From positions 2,542,001 to 2,606,000 of the forward strand of contig OZ241871.1 of the NCBI GenBank assembly GCA_965202955.1: DNA of 64,000 nucleotides, in the 5' to 3' direction. The notes under the pieces were generated by a model. It made no database searches. It saw nothing but the letters and a program-made list of their open reading frames with translations, and had not been told where the DNA came from. Shown piece after piece: positions 28,929 to 39,205 of the stretch (the first letter of the stretch is position 1; each line of letters begins with the position of its first letter). The DNA comes from Bin5 sp034422415. GTDB lineage: Bacteria > Chloroflexota > Anaerolineae > Caldilineales > Caldilineaceae. Made by a program: the position numbers and the translations under genes.

Positions 28929-30347
28929 ATTACGACCGGCGCGGCGCGGCAGCGGCTGCCCACCTTCACTAAGGTCATCTACGGGCTGGGGGACTGGGGC
29001 GCGGCCTCCGCGACAGCGGCCCGTACCCTCTTCTGGTTCTACTTCACCGTCACCGTCGTCGGCGTTGACGTCAGCCTGGCCGGCATCGCCTTCATCATCG
29101 GCCGTTTCTGGGACGGCGTCAACGACCCCCTGATTGGCATTCTAAGCGACCGCTTGCGCAGCCGCTGGGGCCGCCGCCGCCCCTTCATGCTCTTGGGCGC
29201 GCTGCCCTTCGGCGTCGGCTTCTTCCTCATGTTCAGCCCGCCGCCGTTCGAAGGCGGTATCGCTGCGGCCCTCTACTACGCGGTCATCTTCATCCTCTAC
29301 GATACCGCCTTCACCATCGTCAACGCGCCCTATTCCGCGCTTACCGCCGAGCTGACCGAAGATTACGACGAGCGCGCCAGCCTCGCCGGCTGGCGCATGG
29401 GAAACTCGATCTTCGTCGCCCTGCTGACGGCCGGCCTGTTCAAACGGCTGGCCGAAACCGTTTTCGTCGGCTGGTTCAGCGGGCCTGAGGCGTTGCAATA
29501 CGGTTTCGCCGTCTCAGGTGCGATCTGGGGCTTGCTGATTGTCGTGACCCCGCTGCTGGTCGTGGCATTCATACGCGAGCCGCAGCGGGAGCTGACGAAA
29601 CCGCAGGGCCGGCCTGACTTCGTTCGCATAACCAAAGAGGTCTTTGCCAACCGGCCCTTCCGCATCGGCGCCGCCATCTACGTCCTGGCCTTCTCCGCCG
29701 TCGACATCATCACCGCGGTCTTCGTCTGGTTCCTCGTCTACTACATGCAGCTTTCACCTCCGTTCGATAGCTATGTATTGGCGGCCGTGCTGGGCGTCGC
29801 CTTCCTCTCGATGCCGCTGACGGTGCAGTTGATGCGCCGCTGGGGCAAGAGCCGAACATATATCCGCATGATGATCTTCTGGGCCGCGGTCATGGCGGTG
29901 ATCAGCCTGCTGCCGCCAGGGAACCCGACTCTTGTGTTGATCGTGGCCGCGATCGCCGGCATCGGTTACGGCGCGGCCAACGTTACCCCTTGGGCGATCG
30001 TGGCCGATATTATCGAAGAGGACGAATGGCACAGCGGAGAGCGGCGCGAGGGCGTCTACTCCGCCTATCTGGTCACCTTCCGCAAGATCGCCACCGCCTT
30101 CGCTGTCGGCCTGATCGTGCCCCAGATCCTCAACGCGGCCGGCTTCGTCGAAGGCGCGGCCGCGTCGCAGCCGCCCGAGGCGGTGCTGGCCCTGCGTATC
30201 ATTATGGGTGGGGTTCCGGCGGTCCTGCTGCTTCTCTCGATGTGGGCCGCGGCGCGCTATCCTCTAGACCGCGACGCCCACGATGAACTGCGGCGCAAAC
30301 TGGCATTGCGGCGGGCGCAACAGTCCGTCGTGGAAGGCGGAGGTTGA
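28929..30347 (+). CDS. MFS transporter, glycoside-pentoside-hexuronide (GPH/MelB) type
   Basis: About 473 residues with roughly 12 membrane segments. The GPH signature is clear: 'GIAFIIGRFWDGVNDPLIGILSDRLRSRWGRRRPFMLLGALPFGVGF', with the D-x3-DP-x2-G element that lines the cation/sugar site in MelB-type symporters. The later 'GYGAANVTPWAIVADIIEEDEWHSGERREGVYSAY' is also typical. No ATG, GTG or TTG precedes the conserved N-terminus without running back into the preceding gene. The best fit is ATT at 28929, 8 bases after AGGGAG; CTG at 28956 or an overlapping upstream start at 28812 are alternatives. Likely sugar-cation symport. It ends 5 bases before the convergent murA stop. Confidence 0.85.
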   Translation: MTTGAARQRLPTFTKVIYGLGDWGAASATAARTLFWFYFTVTVVGVDVSLAGIAFIIGRFWDGVNDPLIGILSDRLRSRWGRRRPFMLLGALPFGVGFFLMFSPPPFEGGIAAALYYAVIFILYDTAFTIVNAPYSALTAELTEDYDERASLAGWRMGNSIFVALLTAGLFKRLAETVFVGWFSGPEALQYGFAVSGAIWGLLIVVTPLLVVAFIREPQRELTKPQGRPDFVRITKEVFANRPFRIGAAIYVLAFSAVDIITAVFVWFLVYYMQLSPPFDSYVLAAVLGVAFLSMPLTVQLMRRWGKSRTYIRMMIFWAAVMAVISLLPPGNPTLVLIVAAIAGIGYGAANVTPWAIVADIIEEDEWHSGERREGVYSAYLVTFRKIATAFAVGLIVPQILNAAGFVEGAAASQPPEAVLALRIIMGGVPAVLLLLSMWAAARYPLDRDAHDELRRKLALRRAQQSVVEGGG

Positions 30348-30352
30348 CCGGT

Positions 30353-31669
30353 TCAGCCGTCGACACGCTCAATGCGCGCGCCGACCGCGCGCAGCTTCTC
30401 ATCGACGCGCTGGTATCCCCGGTCGATCTGCTCGCTGTTGCCGATGCGCGTCTCACCTTCCGCGCTGAGCGCGGCCAGAATCAGCGCCATACCCGCGCGG
30501 ATGTCCGGGCTGCTCACTTTCTGGCCGACAAGCCGCGCCGGGCCGGTCACCACAGCCCGGTGCGGATCGCAGACGATGATCTGCGCGCCCATCGCCACCA
30601 GTTTGTCGACGAAATAGAGACGGCTCTCAAACATTTTTTCGTGGATCAGCACGGTGCCTGCCGCCTGGCTGGCGACGACGATGGCAATGCTCATTACATC
30701 GGGCGGAAACGCGGGCCAGGGCGCGTCATCGATCTTAGGAATCGCGCCGCCGAAGTCGGGACGCACGCGCAGCGCCTGCTCGTCCTGCACCGCAAGCGTA
30801 TAGCCGGTCAGCGCCGCCTGCGGGTCCTCCTCCAGCTCCATGCGCACGCCCAGCCGCTGACGGAAGACCAGCTCGAACATACGCAGATGCCGCGGCTCGA
30901 CGTTGGCGATGCGCAACGCCCCGCGTGTGATCGCGCCCAGGCCGATAAAGCTGCCCACCTCCATATAGTCCGGCCCGACCGTCGCCTGCGCCCCGTGCAG
31001 CCGCTCCTGCCCGTGCACGACCAGCGTGTTGCTGCCAATCCCTTCAATCGGGCACCCCATCGCCACCAGCAGCCGGCAGAGCTCCTGCACGTGCGGCTCG
31101 CTGGCCGTGTTGCGCAGGAGCGTTGTCCCGCTGGCCAGCGAGGCGGCCATGACCGCATTCTGCGTCGCGGTCACAGAGGCCTCGTCGAGCAGAATATCGG
31201 CGCCGCGCAGCCGGCCGCCCGCGCGCAGTTCGAACGGGCCGCCGCTGGGCCGTGCGAAGGAAGCCCCCAAATGGTCAAAGGCGAGCAGATGCGTGTCGAT
31301 GCGCCGCCGGCCGATGTCGTCGCCGCCGGCCGCGCCCCCGACCTGGAACGCGCCCCGCCGCGCCAGTAGCGGCCCCATCAGGTTCAGACCCCCGCGGATG
31401 CGGCTGAAAAGCCGCGCGTCCGGCGCATGCCCGCGCAGGCCGTCCGCACACAGTGTCAGCCGGCTGCCCTCCCTGCTGACCAGGACGCCCAGCCCCGCCA
31501 GAATCTCCAGCATCGTGTCAACATCGTCGATCTGCGGCACATTTTCCAGGATAACGGCTTCATCGGTGAGCAGAGATGCGGCGATCAGGGGAAAAGCGGC
31601 GTTCTTGTTGCCGCTGACGCTGACGGTTCCTTCGATTGGATGGCCGCCCTCGATGGCAAATGAGGCCAT
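30353..31669 (-). CDS. murA: UDP-N-acetylglucosamine 1-carboxyvinyltransferase with Asp at the catalytic Cys
   Basis: First committed step of peptidoglycan synthesis: transfer of enolpyruvate from PEP to UDP-GlcNAc. The 438-residue length is typical. 'GNKNAAFPLIAASLLT' (20-35) holds the conserved Lys-Asn, 'GPLLARRGAFQVGGAAGGDDIGRRRID' carries the active-site loop, and 'APWPAFPPDVMSIAIV' carries the catalytic Asp. The loop normally reads GGCxIGxR; here the Cys is replaced by D117, with the following Arg kept (R122). Cys-to-Asp MurA enzymes are known to work and to resist fosfomycin. The upstream leader is divergent with a membrane-protein gene. Confidence 0.95.
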   Translation of the reverse strand: MASFAIEGGHPIEGTVSVSGNKNAAFPLIAASLLTDEAVILENVPQIDDVDTMLEILAGLGVLVSREGSRLTLCADGLRGHAPDARLFSRIRGGLNLMGPLLARRGAFQVGGAAGGDDIGRRRIDTHLLAFDHLGASFARPSGGPFELRAGGRLRGADILLDEASVTATQNAVMAASLASGTTLLRNTASEPHVQELCRLLVAMGCPIEGIGSNTLVVHGQERLHGAQATVGPDYMEVGSFIGLGAITRGALRIANVEPRHLRMFELVFRQRLGVRMELEEDPQAALTGYTLAVQDEQALRVRPDFGGAIPKIDDAPWPAFPPDVMSIAIVVASQAAGTVLIHEKMFESRLYFVDKLVAMGAQIIVCDPHRAVVTGPARLVGQKVSSPDIRAGMALILAALSAEGETRIGNSEQIDRGYQRVDEKLRAVGARIERVDG

Positions 31670-31830
31670 GCTAACTCCTTGGGTCGTCTCGTAGCCGGAA
31701 GGCTTCGCTGCACTCGGTCTCCTGATTGTAGACGGCTCCGGCCCTCCCGTCTAATCGGTTTCGGCGGCGAAGTCGTTACGTCCGCTTACGGGATCGCAAG
31801 CTGCGACCGTTCGGCCCGAAGTGGCGTATA

Positions 31831-31839
31831 TGGTAAAAT
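31831..31839 (+). promoter_or_regulatory. Extended -10 promoter
   Basis: TGG-TAAAAT (hexamer 31834-31839) about 45 bases before the membrane-protein start at 31885. No clear -35. Confidence 0.4.
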
Positions 31840-31884
31840 AAGTTAGTTTGACGTTGCGGCAAATTGCCGTCTGGCGGCCTCCTC

Positions 31885-32898
31885 ATGGAAGGGTCTCACA
31901 GCCGCGTTTGGAAGGGGCTTGTGGGTATCATCGACAGCATATCAACCGGCTATCGTTTTGTCGGCCAGCGCCCCGGGCTGCTGCTGTTGCCACTTCTCTT
32001 GGACGCCCTGTTGTGGCTCATGCCCCGTTGGAGCATCGGTCCGCTCCTGGAGCAGCTGGCCGACCTCTTCAGGACGATGACGGCCGGCGCAAACATGATG
32101 GAGGGGAACCCGTTTGCCTCTCCGCAGACGGGCGATCTGCTGGTCGCGGTCGGTCAGACCAGCAACCTGGCCCACTTTCTTGTCAACGGTCTGCTCTATC
32201 GAGTGCCCAGCCTGCTCGCCGTCCTGCCTGGAATCAAGGGCGGCCATCCCAGTGTCGAGATCGACTCTATCGCCACCGCGATTCTGCTTTCTCTGCTCTT
32301 TGGGCTCGCCGGTCTCCTGATTGGCGCGACCTATATGAATCTGCTGGCCAGGAGTTTGCCAATCGGAGAAGGCCAGAAGACGCTCTCACTGAACAGCCTG
32401 GCCAGGCGCGTCATCCGCCACTGGCTGCGCACGATTGGCTTTCTGGTCATTATCTCTTTCGGCCTGTTGATGATCTACATTCCCGGCCTGTTGGGCATCA
32501 CTGTGTTGACGCTGATAAGCCCGGCACTCGGTTCCGGCGCGCTGCTGCTCTTTGGCAGCCTTTTCGGCGGCCTGGTCATCGTGATCCTGCTCTTCCTGTA
32601 CTTTGTGACCACCGCGATGGTGCTAGACGACCTGGCCATAGGACACGCAGTACGCCGCAGCATCCACCTGGTCCGCCACAATTTCTGGCATACGCTCGGA
32701 TTCATTGTGCTGACCAGTCTGATTTCTTTGGGTATGGGGCTGCTGTTCCGTCAGATCACGCAGCTGCACACGCTGGGCGTGGCCGTTGCCACCCTGGGAA
32801 ATACCTTTATCGGCACGGGACTGGCAATGTCTCTGCTCGTCTTTTACCGGACCCGCATCCTGGCGATGCAACAGGGTGAATCGCAGGCGTCAGCCTGA
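31885..32898 (+). CDS. Polytopic membrane protein of unknown function
   Basis: A 337-residue protein with an amphipathic N-terminus ('GIIDSISTGYRFVGQRPGLLLLPLLLDALLWL'), a soluble loop, and about five further hydrophobic segments. The C-terminal part carries 'VLDDLAIGHAVRRSIHLVRHNFWHTLGFIVL', a pattern (LDD-x-G-x-A-x(2)-S) seen in many uncharacterised membrane proteins that resemble the membrane domain of glycerophosphodiester phosphodiesterases. I do not assign a function. The start is ATG 31885; a TTG at 31864 is possible. It lies just upstream of gyrB on the same strand. Confidence 0.75.
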   Translation: MEGSHSRVWKGLVGIIDSISTGYRFVGQRPGLLLLPLLLDALLWLMPRWSIGPLLEQLADLFRTMTAGANMMEGNPFASPQTGDLLVAVGQTSNLAHFLVNGLLYRVPSLLAVLPGIKGGHPSVEIDSIATAILLSLLFGLAGLLIGATYMNLLARSLPIGEGQKTLSLNSLARRVIRHWLRTIGFLVIISFGLLMIYIPGLLGITVLTLISPALGSGALLLFGSLFGGLVIVILLFLYFVTTAMVLDDLAIGHAVRRSIHLVRHNFWHTLGFIVLTSLISLGMGLLFRQITQLHTLGVAVATLGNTFIGTGLAMSLLVFYRTRILAMQQGESQASA

Positions 32899-32978
32899 CA
32901 TGCGGTGGGCGTGAGCGGAGACATTCTAGAGAGGCTGACTGCCGTTTTCTCAGCAGCCTCAAACTGTTGGAGGATTCA

Positions 32979-34931
<1,953 letters not shown>

Positions 34932-34953
34932 CCGCGCCCATGCTGAGCCCAAG

Positions 34954-34979
34954 GCCCGACTGAAAGGTCGGGCTTTTTT
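34954..34979 (+). terminator. Intrinsic terminator of gyrB
   Basis: GCCCGAC (34954-34960), loop TGAAAG, GTCGGGC (34967-34973), then six T. Canonical. Confidence 0.93.
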
Positions 34980-35044
34980 GTACTGTTTATCCCGGGCCGC
35001 CCGCATCCGAAGATAGGCTGCACCCGTCAGCGAAGGAAAGAGGC

Positions 35045-35383
35045 ATGGAGAGGATCGATTTTGAGCGCTATCAGAGGGAGTCCCGCAAGACCTGGAACCT
35101 GGTCAGCACCGACCACGCCATCGTCTATCCGACGCTGGGCCTTGTGAATGAGGCCGGCGAAGTGGCGGGCAAAATCAAGAAGATCTTCCGCGACAAAGAC
35201 GGTGTCATCAGCGAAGACGACCGCGCCGCCTTGAAGAGCGAACTGGGCGACGTGCTCTGGTATCTGACCCAGATCTGCACGGAACTCGACCTTCCACTTG
35301 AAGAAGTGGCTGCGCAGAACATCTCTAAACTTTTCGATCGATTGGAGCGCGGTGTAATTCGCGGGGAAGGGGATATACGCTGA
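35045..35383 (+). CDS. MazG-like nucleotide pyrophosphohydrolase
   Basis: A compact 112-residue all-alpha NTP pyrophosphatase. Metal-binding motifs: 'GLVNEAGEVAGKIKKIFRDK' (ExxE at 36-39 region) and 'LKSELGDVLWYLTQICTELDLPLEEVAAQN' (ExxD). Such proteins hydrolyse non-canonical or excess NTPs to monophosphates. Substrate unknown. The ATG lies 6 bases after an AAAGAGG-like ribosome-binding site. It is convergent with rpoD, with a long inverted repeat between. Confidence 0.88.
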   Translation: MERIDFERYQRESRKTWNLVSTDHAIVYPTLGLVNEAGEVAGKIKKIFRDKDGVISEDDRAALKSELGDVLWYLTQICTELDLPLEEVAAQNISKLFDRLERGVIRGEGDIR

Positions 35384-35393
35384 GAACATGCAC

Positions 35394-35435
35394 GGCTGGC
35401 GGCCAGTTGTTTCCTCAATCCTCTGGCCGCCAGCC
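35394..35435. terminator. Probable bidirectional terminator hairpin
   Basis: GGCTGGCGGCCAG (35394-35406) is perfectly complementary to CTGGCCGCCAGCC (35423-35435): 13 bp with a 16-base loop. It sits between the convergent mazG-like and rpoD genes. The downstream T content is weak on both sides. Confidence 0.6.
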
Positions 35436-35444
35436 GCGTTTCAA

Positions 35445-36698
<1,254 letters not shown>

Positions 36699-36818
36699 CG
36701 TCACCTCTTTTTTCAGAATGGGCGTTCACGGTCCGCAGCCGGTTGGCCCACGTGGACCGGTGCGTCACCCTGCAAGCATCATCAATACCGTCGCGTTTCA
36801 TCTACCTTGCGGCGTCGT

Positions 36819-36835
36819 AACTCTACCGTAGAGTT
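36819..36835. promoter_or_regulatory. Palindrome, possible operator upstream of rpoD
   Basis: AACTCTAC-C-GTAGAGTT, a perfect 8-bp inverted repeat around one central base, in the 186-base gap between the methyltransferase stop and the rpoD start. A regulator site is inferred from symmetry only. Confidence 0.3.
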
Positions 36836-36884
36836 TGTCCCAAGGGACGCAAACCTGGTCCCATCCAGAGCGGACGGAGTGCGG

Positions 36885-37886
36885 TCATGCCGGCAACTTG
36901 AAGTCCCAGATGCTCTCCCTTTGCACGTACTTGCGGGCGCAAGACGGGCACTGGAGTTCAACCGGGCTGAGCGCAGACAGGGGATGTGTTCCACATGCCG
37001 GACAACGAAAATGCATAGAATGCGCGGCAGACGCGTCTGTCTGCGAACGACTCGGTGCGTTCGACGCCTGCGCCTGTACGAAGACACTGGGCGCGAGAGG
37101 GAATCTGCCGCCGATGTCAAACAGCCAGCTGTCCACGCGGGCAAGAGCCTGCGCCGGCAAACTTTTCTTCAGCGTCCGCAGCCGGAAATGGGAGGCGCCG
37201 TAGCGTTGATGCACGGTCAGACCGGCATCCTTTAGTTTTGCGCCCATCCAGCCAGGATGAAAATCGAAGTTCATCGCCACAAACTCCAGCGGCGCCGGGT
37301 CAAAGGGAGACCACGACTGCCGGCGCGTCAGCCAGCGCAGGACCGCCTTCAGGTTGCGCTTGCTGGCATACTCAAGCACGGCCGTGCTGTCCTTGTGCAG
37401 TAGCGCTTGCAACCGGGCCAGCGCCGCGGGTATATCCGCCAGATGGTGCATCACCCGCACCATCACCAGCGCGTCGAGCGACTGATCGGCCAGCGGCATC
37501 TGATACAGATTGCCGGCGACAAAGACAAAGCGTTTGTCATCTCCCCATCTGCGTACCGCGTCGCTCAGCATCGTGCGGCTGTAGTCGAAAAGAACGATCT
37601 GCTCGTAACCGAGATAGAGATCGGCCAAGCGCCCGAATCCGGCTCCAATTTCGGCGATGCGGCCTCCTTGCGACGGCAGCAGGCGACGCAGTACGATCCG
37701 CTCGACCGCGTCTTCGTATTCGCGCCCCTGCCCTTCCCAAAAATCCTGGCGATAGCCGCTGCCCTCGTAGTCGATGACCGGAACGGCCGCGCTTGCGCCT
37801 GCCTGCTTGTTTGTCTGGTTGACGGTCGCGCTATCGGCTGCCATCAGATTCTCTAGCGACACTCGGGCTGCCTCTCCGTAGTCCAT
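36885..37886 (-). CDS. Class I SAM-dependent methyltransferase with C-terminal zinc ribbon
   Basis: A 333-residue methyltransferase. Rossmann motif I 'IAEIGAGFGRLADLYLGYEQIVLFDYS', post-I acidic 'DYS', motif IV-like 'DALVMVRVMHHLADIPAALARL' (YjiC/UbiE type). The C-terminus has a zinc ribbon, 'RCPACGTHP...LQCPSCARKYVQRESIWDFKLP', like the Trm112-type 'CPxC...DGxxDF' tail. The substrate is unknown. Start choice is uncertain: ATG 37886 places the perfect parS palindrome 4 bases upstream; GTG or ATG codons 26-36 residues further in, one of them after GGAGAGG, are alternatives. Confidence 0.8.
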   Translation of the reverse strand: MDYGEAARVSLENLMAADSATVNQTNKQAGASAAVPVIDYEGSGYRQDFWEGQGREYEDAVERIVLRRLLPSQGGRIAEIGAGFGRLADLYLGYEQIVLFDYSRTMLSDAVRRWGDDKRFVFVAGNLYQMPLADQSLDALVMVRVMHHLADIPAALARLQALLHKDSTAVLEYASKRNLKAVLRWLTRRQSWSPFDPAPLEFVAMNFDFHPGWMGAKLKDAGLTVHQRYGASHFRLRTLKKSLPAQALARVDSWLFDIGGRFPLAPSVFVQAQASNAPSRSQTDASAAHSMHFRCPACGTHPLSALSPVELQCPSCARKYVQRESIWDFKLPA

Positions 37887-37889
37887 GGG

Positions 37890-37905
37890 TGTTTCACGTG
37901 AAACA
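37890..37905. other. parS: parS, ParB-binding centromere site
   Basis: TGTTTCACGTGAAACA, a perfect match to the conserved 16-bp bacterial parS palindrome. parS sites cluster near the chromosome origin and load ParB/SMC. It lies at the 5' edge of the methyltransferase gene. I saw no second perfect copy in the window. Confidence 0.9.
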
Positions 37906-37939
37906 CAAGACTTCTGTAACAGAACAATACCAATGCAAC

Positions 37940-38203
37940 TCAAGTGGGTAGCCGACCTAGTATAGCACGCGGGCGGATCAATTTCAATACCCTTCTTGCT
38001 TTTTTGATCTTCAATTCCTGATCAATCCCTTCAATGTGTCCCATTCGGGACATGACAGCAGGATCATGCCCCAAACGCCCAGCCAGGTCCACGTCCGTCG
38101 ATTTGTTGTCTGGAAGGAAAGCGTCTAGAATGCGCCTCCAAAGCACGCTACTGAAGTACGCCACTAGAGTACGCTCCCAAAAGTGGCGGGGCCGCATCGA
38201 CAT
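37940..38203 (-). pseudogene. Possible remnant of a REP-associated (RAYT-like) transposase C-terminus
   Basis: The minus-strand frame of 87 codons contains 'DVDLAGRLGHDPAVMSRMGHIEGIDQELK', which resembles the DnaA-C-like HTH ('LARxLGRDPSxxSR') found at the end of some Y1/REP-associated transposases. There is no catalytic His-His or Tyr part and no good start. The local base composition is more AT-rich. Only a weak call; the frame may be chance. Confidence 0.25.
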
Positions 38204-38274
38204 GTCGGCAAAAACCCGCCTTCTGATCTAGACGAATCCGGTGGGCCGAAGGTTTCATTTCGAGGAGGAAGATG

Positions 38275-38748
38275 ATGGCAGATGTCGCATATCGCTCCAA
38301 GACCCGCATAGAACGTGTGAAAGGGCCGTTGCGCAGAGCATTTCTGCCGGCCGAGGAGGGCCACACGCTGTTCGGCGTCCATTCCGAAGTGGCCGAGCAC
38401 TACGGCGTCGATACCGCCGTCCACGAGCCCCACGCCACCACGCTCGACTATGTCAATGCAGCCACAGGCGGCTGACTGACCGGCACCTTCGGCGGCGCGC
38501 TGGAAGCGCGCGATATACCGGCGGGCGACGGCTTTCTGTCAGCCGACGTAGAGGCGGAAATCGAAAAAGAGGGCAATGTCCTCGTGATCAAGCGTATTCA
38601 CGCCACCTACACTTTGCAAGTGGCGCGCGAGCACCGGGACACAGCCCAACGCGTACACGGATTCCATGCCGACTTCTGCCCTGTGGCACGCAGTCTGAAA
38701 GGCAGCATCGACATCTCCACCGAACTGCGTATGGTCGATCTCGAATAG
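38275..38748 (+). CDS. OsmC-family protein, probable selenoprotein (in-frame TGA at the catalytic Cys)
   Basis: The frame from ATG 38275 (6 bases after AGGAGG; ATG 38272 is an alternative) reads an OsmC/Ohr-like N-terminus ending 'EPHATTLDYVNAATGG', then TGA at 38473-38475, then continues in frame 'LTGTFGGALEARDIPAG...HADFCPVARSLKGSIDISTELRMVDLE' to TAG. Relatives read GGC-LTGT here, so TGA replaces the peroxidatic Cys (residue 67); the partner Cys is present (C135, 'FCPVARSL'). GCGCGC-TGGAA-GCGCGC (38495-38511) forms a 6-bp hairpin whose loop begins 25 bases after the TGA and has G at position 2, as in bacterial SECIS elements. Expected role: peroxide or hydroperoxide reduction by a Sec-Cys pair. 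Plain nonsense decay is the alternative, but the rest of the frame is intact. Confidence 0.82.
38495..38511 (+). promoter_or_regulatory. SECIS-like hairpin
   Basis: GCGCGC (38495-38500), loop TGGAA (38501-38505), GCGCGC (38506-38511). The apical loop lies 25 bases after the UGA, within the usual 16-37 window, and one of its first two bases is G. A CCGG/CCGG pairing (about 38480 and 38518) could extend it. Confidence 0.65.
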
Positions 38749-38774
38749 TTTCTCGGCGACCGCGCCTGGTGAAC

Positions 38775-38814
38775 TGCAGTGGCGTAAGAGTGACGCTACC
38801 GGCACGCCACTGCA
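38775..38814 (+). terminator. Long hairpin after the OsmC-like gene
   Basis: TGCAGTGGCGT (38775-38785) pairs with ACGCCACTGCA (38804-38814): 11 bp, 18-base loop, no T-run. It lies between the gene's stop and the arginine promoter, so a transcript-end role is inferred. Confidence 0.4.
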
Positions 38815-38853
38815 ACGCGTCCCTCATCGGCGCGCACCAGCCAATTCCCGAGT

Positions 38854-38882
38854 TTGACAGGCCCCACAGCGTGTGTTAGACT
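38854..38882 (+). promoter_or_regulatory. Sigma-70 promoter of the arginine operon
   Basis: TTGACA (38854-38859), 17-base spacer, TAGACT (38877-38882). The predicted start near 38889 gives a leader of about 315 bases before argC. Confidence 0.7.
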
Positions 38883-38918
38883 TCCACACAGTCAGGTCAT
38901 GCCGACTGAGGCACAAGC

Positions 38919-38972
38919 ATGAATCCATCAAATTCCGGCAAGATTCAGTCGAGGAGGCGTCGCGAGCAATAA
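38919..38972 (+). CDS. Arginine leader peptide (attenuation control)
   Basis: A 17-codon frame encoding MNPSNSGKIQSRRRREQ, with TGAGG (38907-38911) 7 bases upstream of its ATG. Codons 12-15 are four consecutive Arg codons (AGG AGG CGT CGC, 38952-38963). It ends with TAA two bases before the first attenuator hairpin (CCAGAC at 38974). Position, ribosome-binding site and run of operon-cognate codons fit a leader peptide whose translation reports charged tRNA-Arg. No function as a protein is implied. Confidence 0.8.
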   Translation: MNPSNSGKIQSRRRREQ

Positions 38973-38973
38973 A

Positions 38974-39064
38974 CCAGACTGCCGTCTGGGCATTTGCGCG
39001 TGGGCCGGATTCCCTGGTAGGAAATCACCCGATTGCAAAGCTCCCTGGACGGGGAGCTTTTTTT
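38974..39064 (+). promoter_or_regulatory. Arginine attenuator (pause, antiterminator and terminator hairpins)
   Basis: Hairpin 1:2 is CCAGAC (38974-38979) with GTCTGG (38984-38989). Alternative 2:3 pairing joins GTC, GGG and TTTGC (38984-38986, 38988-38990, 38993-38997) with GCAAA, CCC and GAC (39035-39039, 39043-39045, 39048-39050). Hairpin 3:4, the terminator, is AAAGCTCCC (39037-39045) with GGGAGCTTT (39052-39060) plus T-run to 39064. Strand 2 cannot be in both 1:2 and 2:3, and strand 3 cannot be in both 2:3 and 3:4. Ribosome stalling at the Arg codons should mask strand 1 and favour the antiterminator. Confidence 0.78.
39037..39064 (+). terminator. Attenuator terminator before argC
   Basis: Nine-base perfect stem AAAGCTCCC/GGGAGCTTT, loop TGGACG, ending in seven T (39058-39064). 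It lies 141 bases upstream of argC, with no intervening gene other than the leader peptide. Confidence 0.92.
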
Positions 39065-39205
39065 GTACCGTTGTTTTTCGGCGCCGCGGCAGCCCGCCAA
39101 ACACGAGGGACGGCGTGAATCCTGCTTGAAGCAGGCACCAGTTCCCGTATGGGCGCCCACCGCATACGGGCAAGCGGAATAGCAGTTTGAACCTAGAGGA
39201 GTCAT

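Noticed and set aside
38275..38475. A stand-alone 67-residue protein ending at the TGA
   Set aside because: The same frame continues as a normal OsmC C-terminal half to 38748, so the TGA is internal (Sec or, less likely, a nonsense mutation).
38749..39205. T-box riboswitch upstream of argC
   Set aside because: No AGGGTGGNACCGCG antiterminator bulge sequence; the Arg-codon leader frame and 1:2/2:3/3:4 pairings explain the region better.
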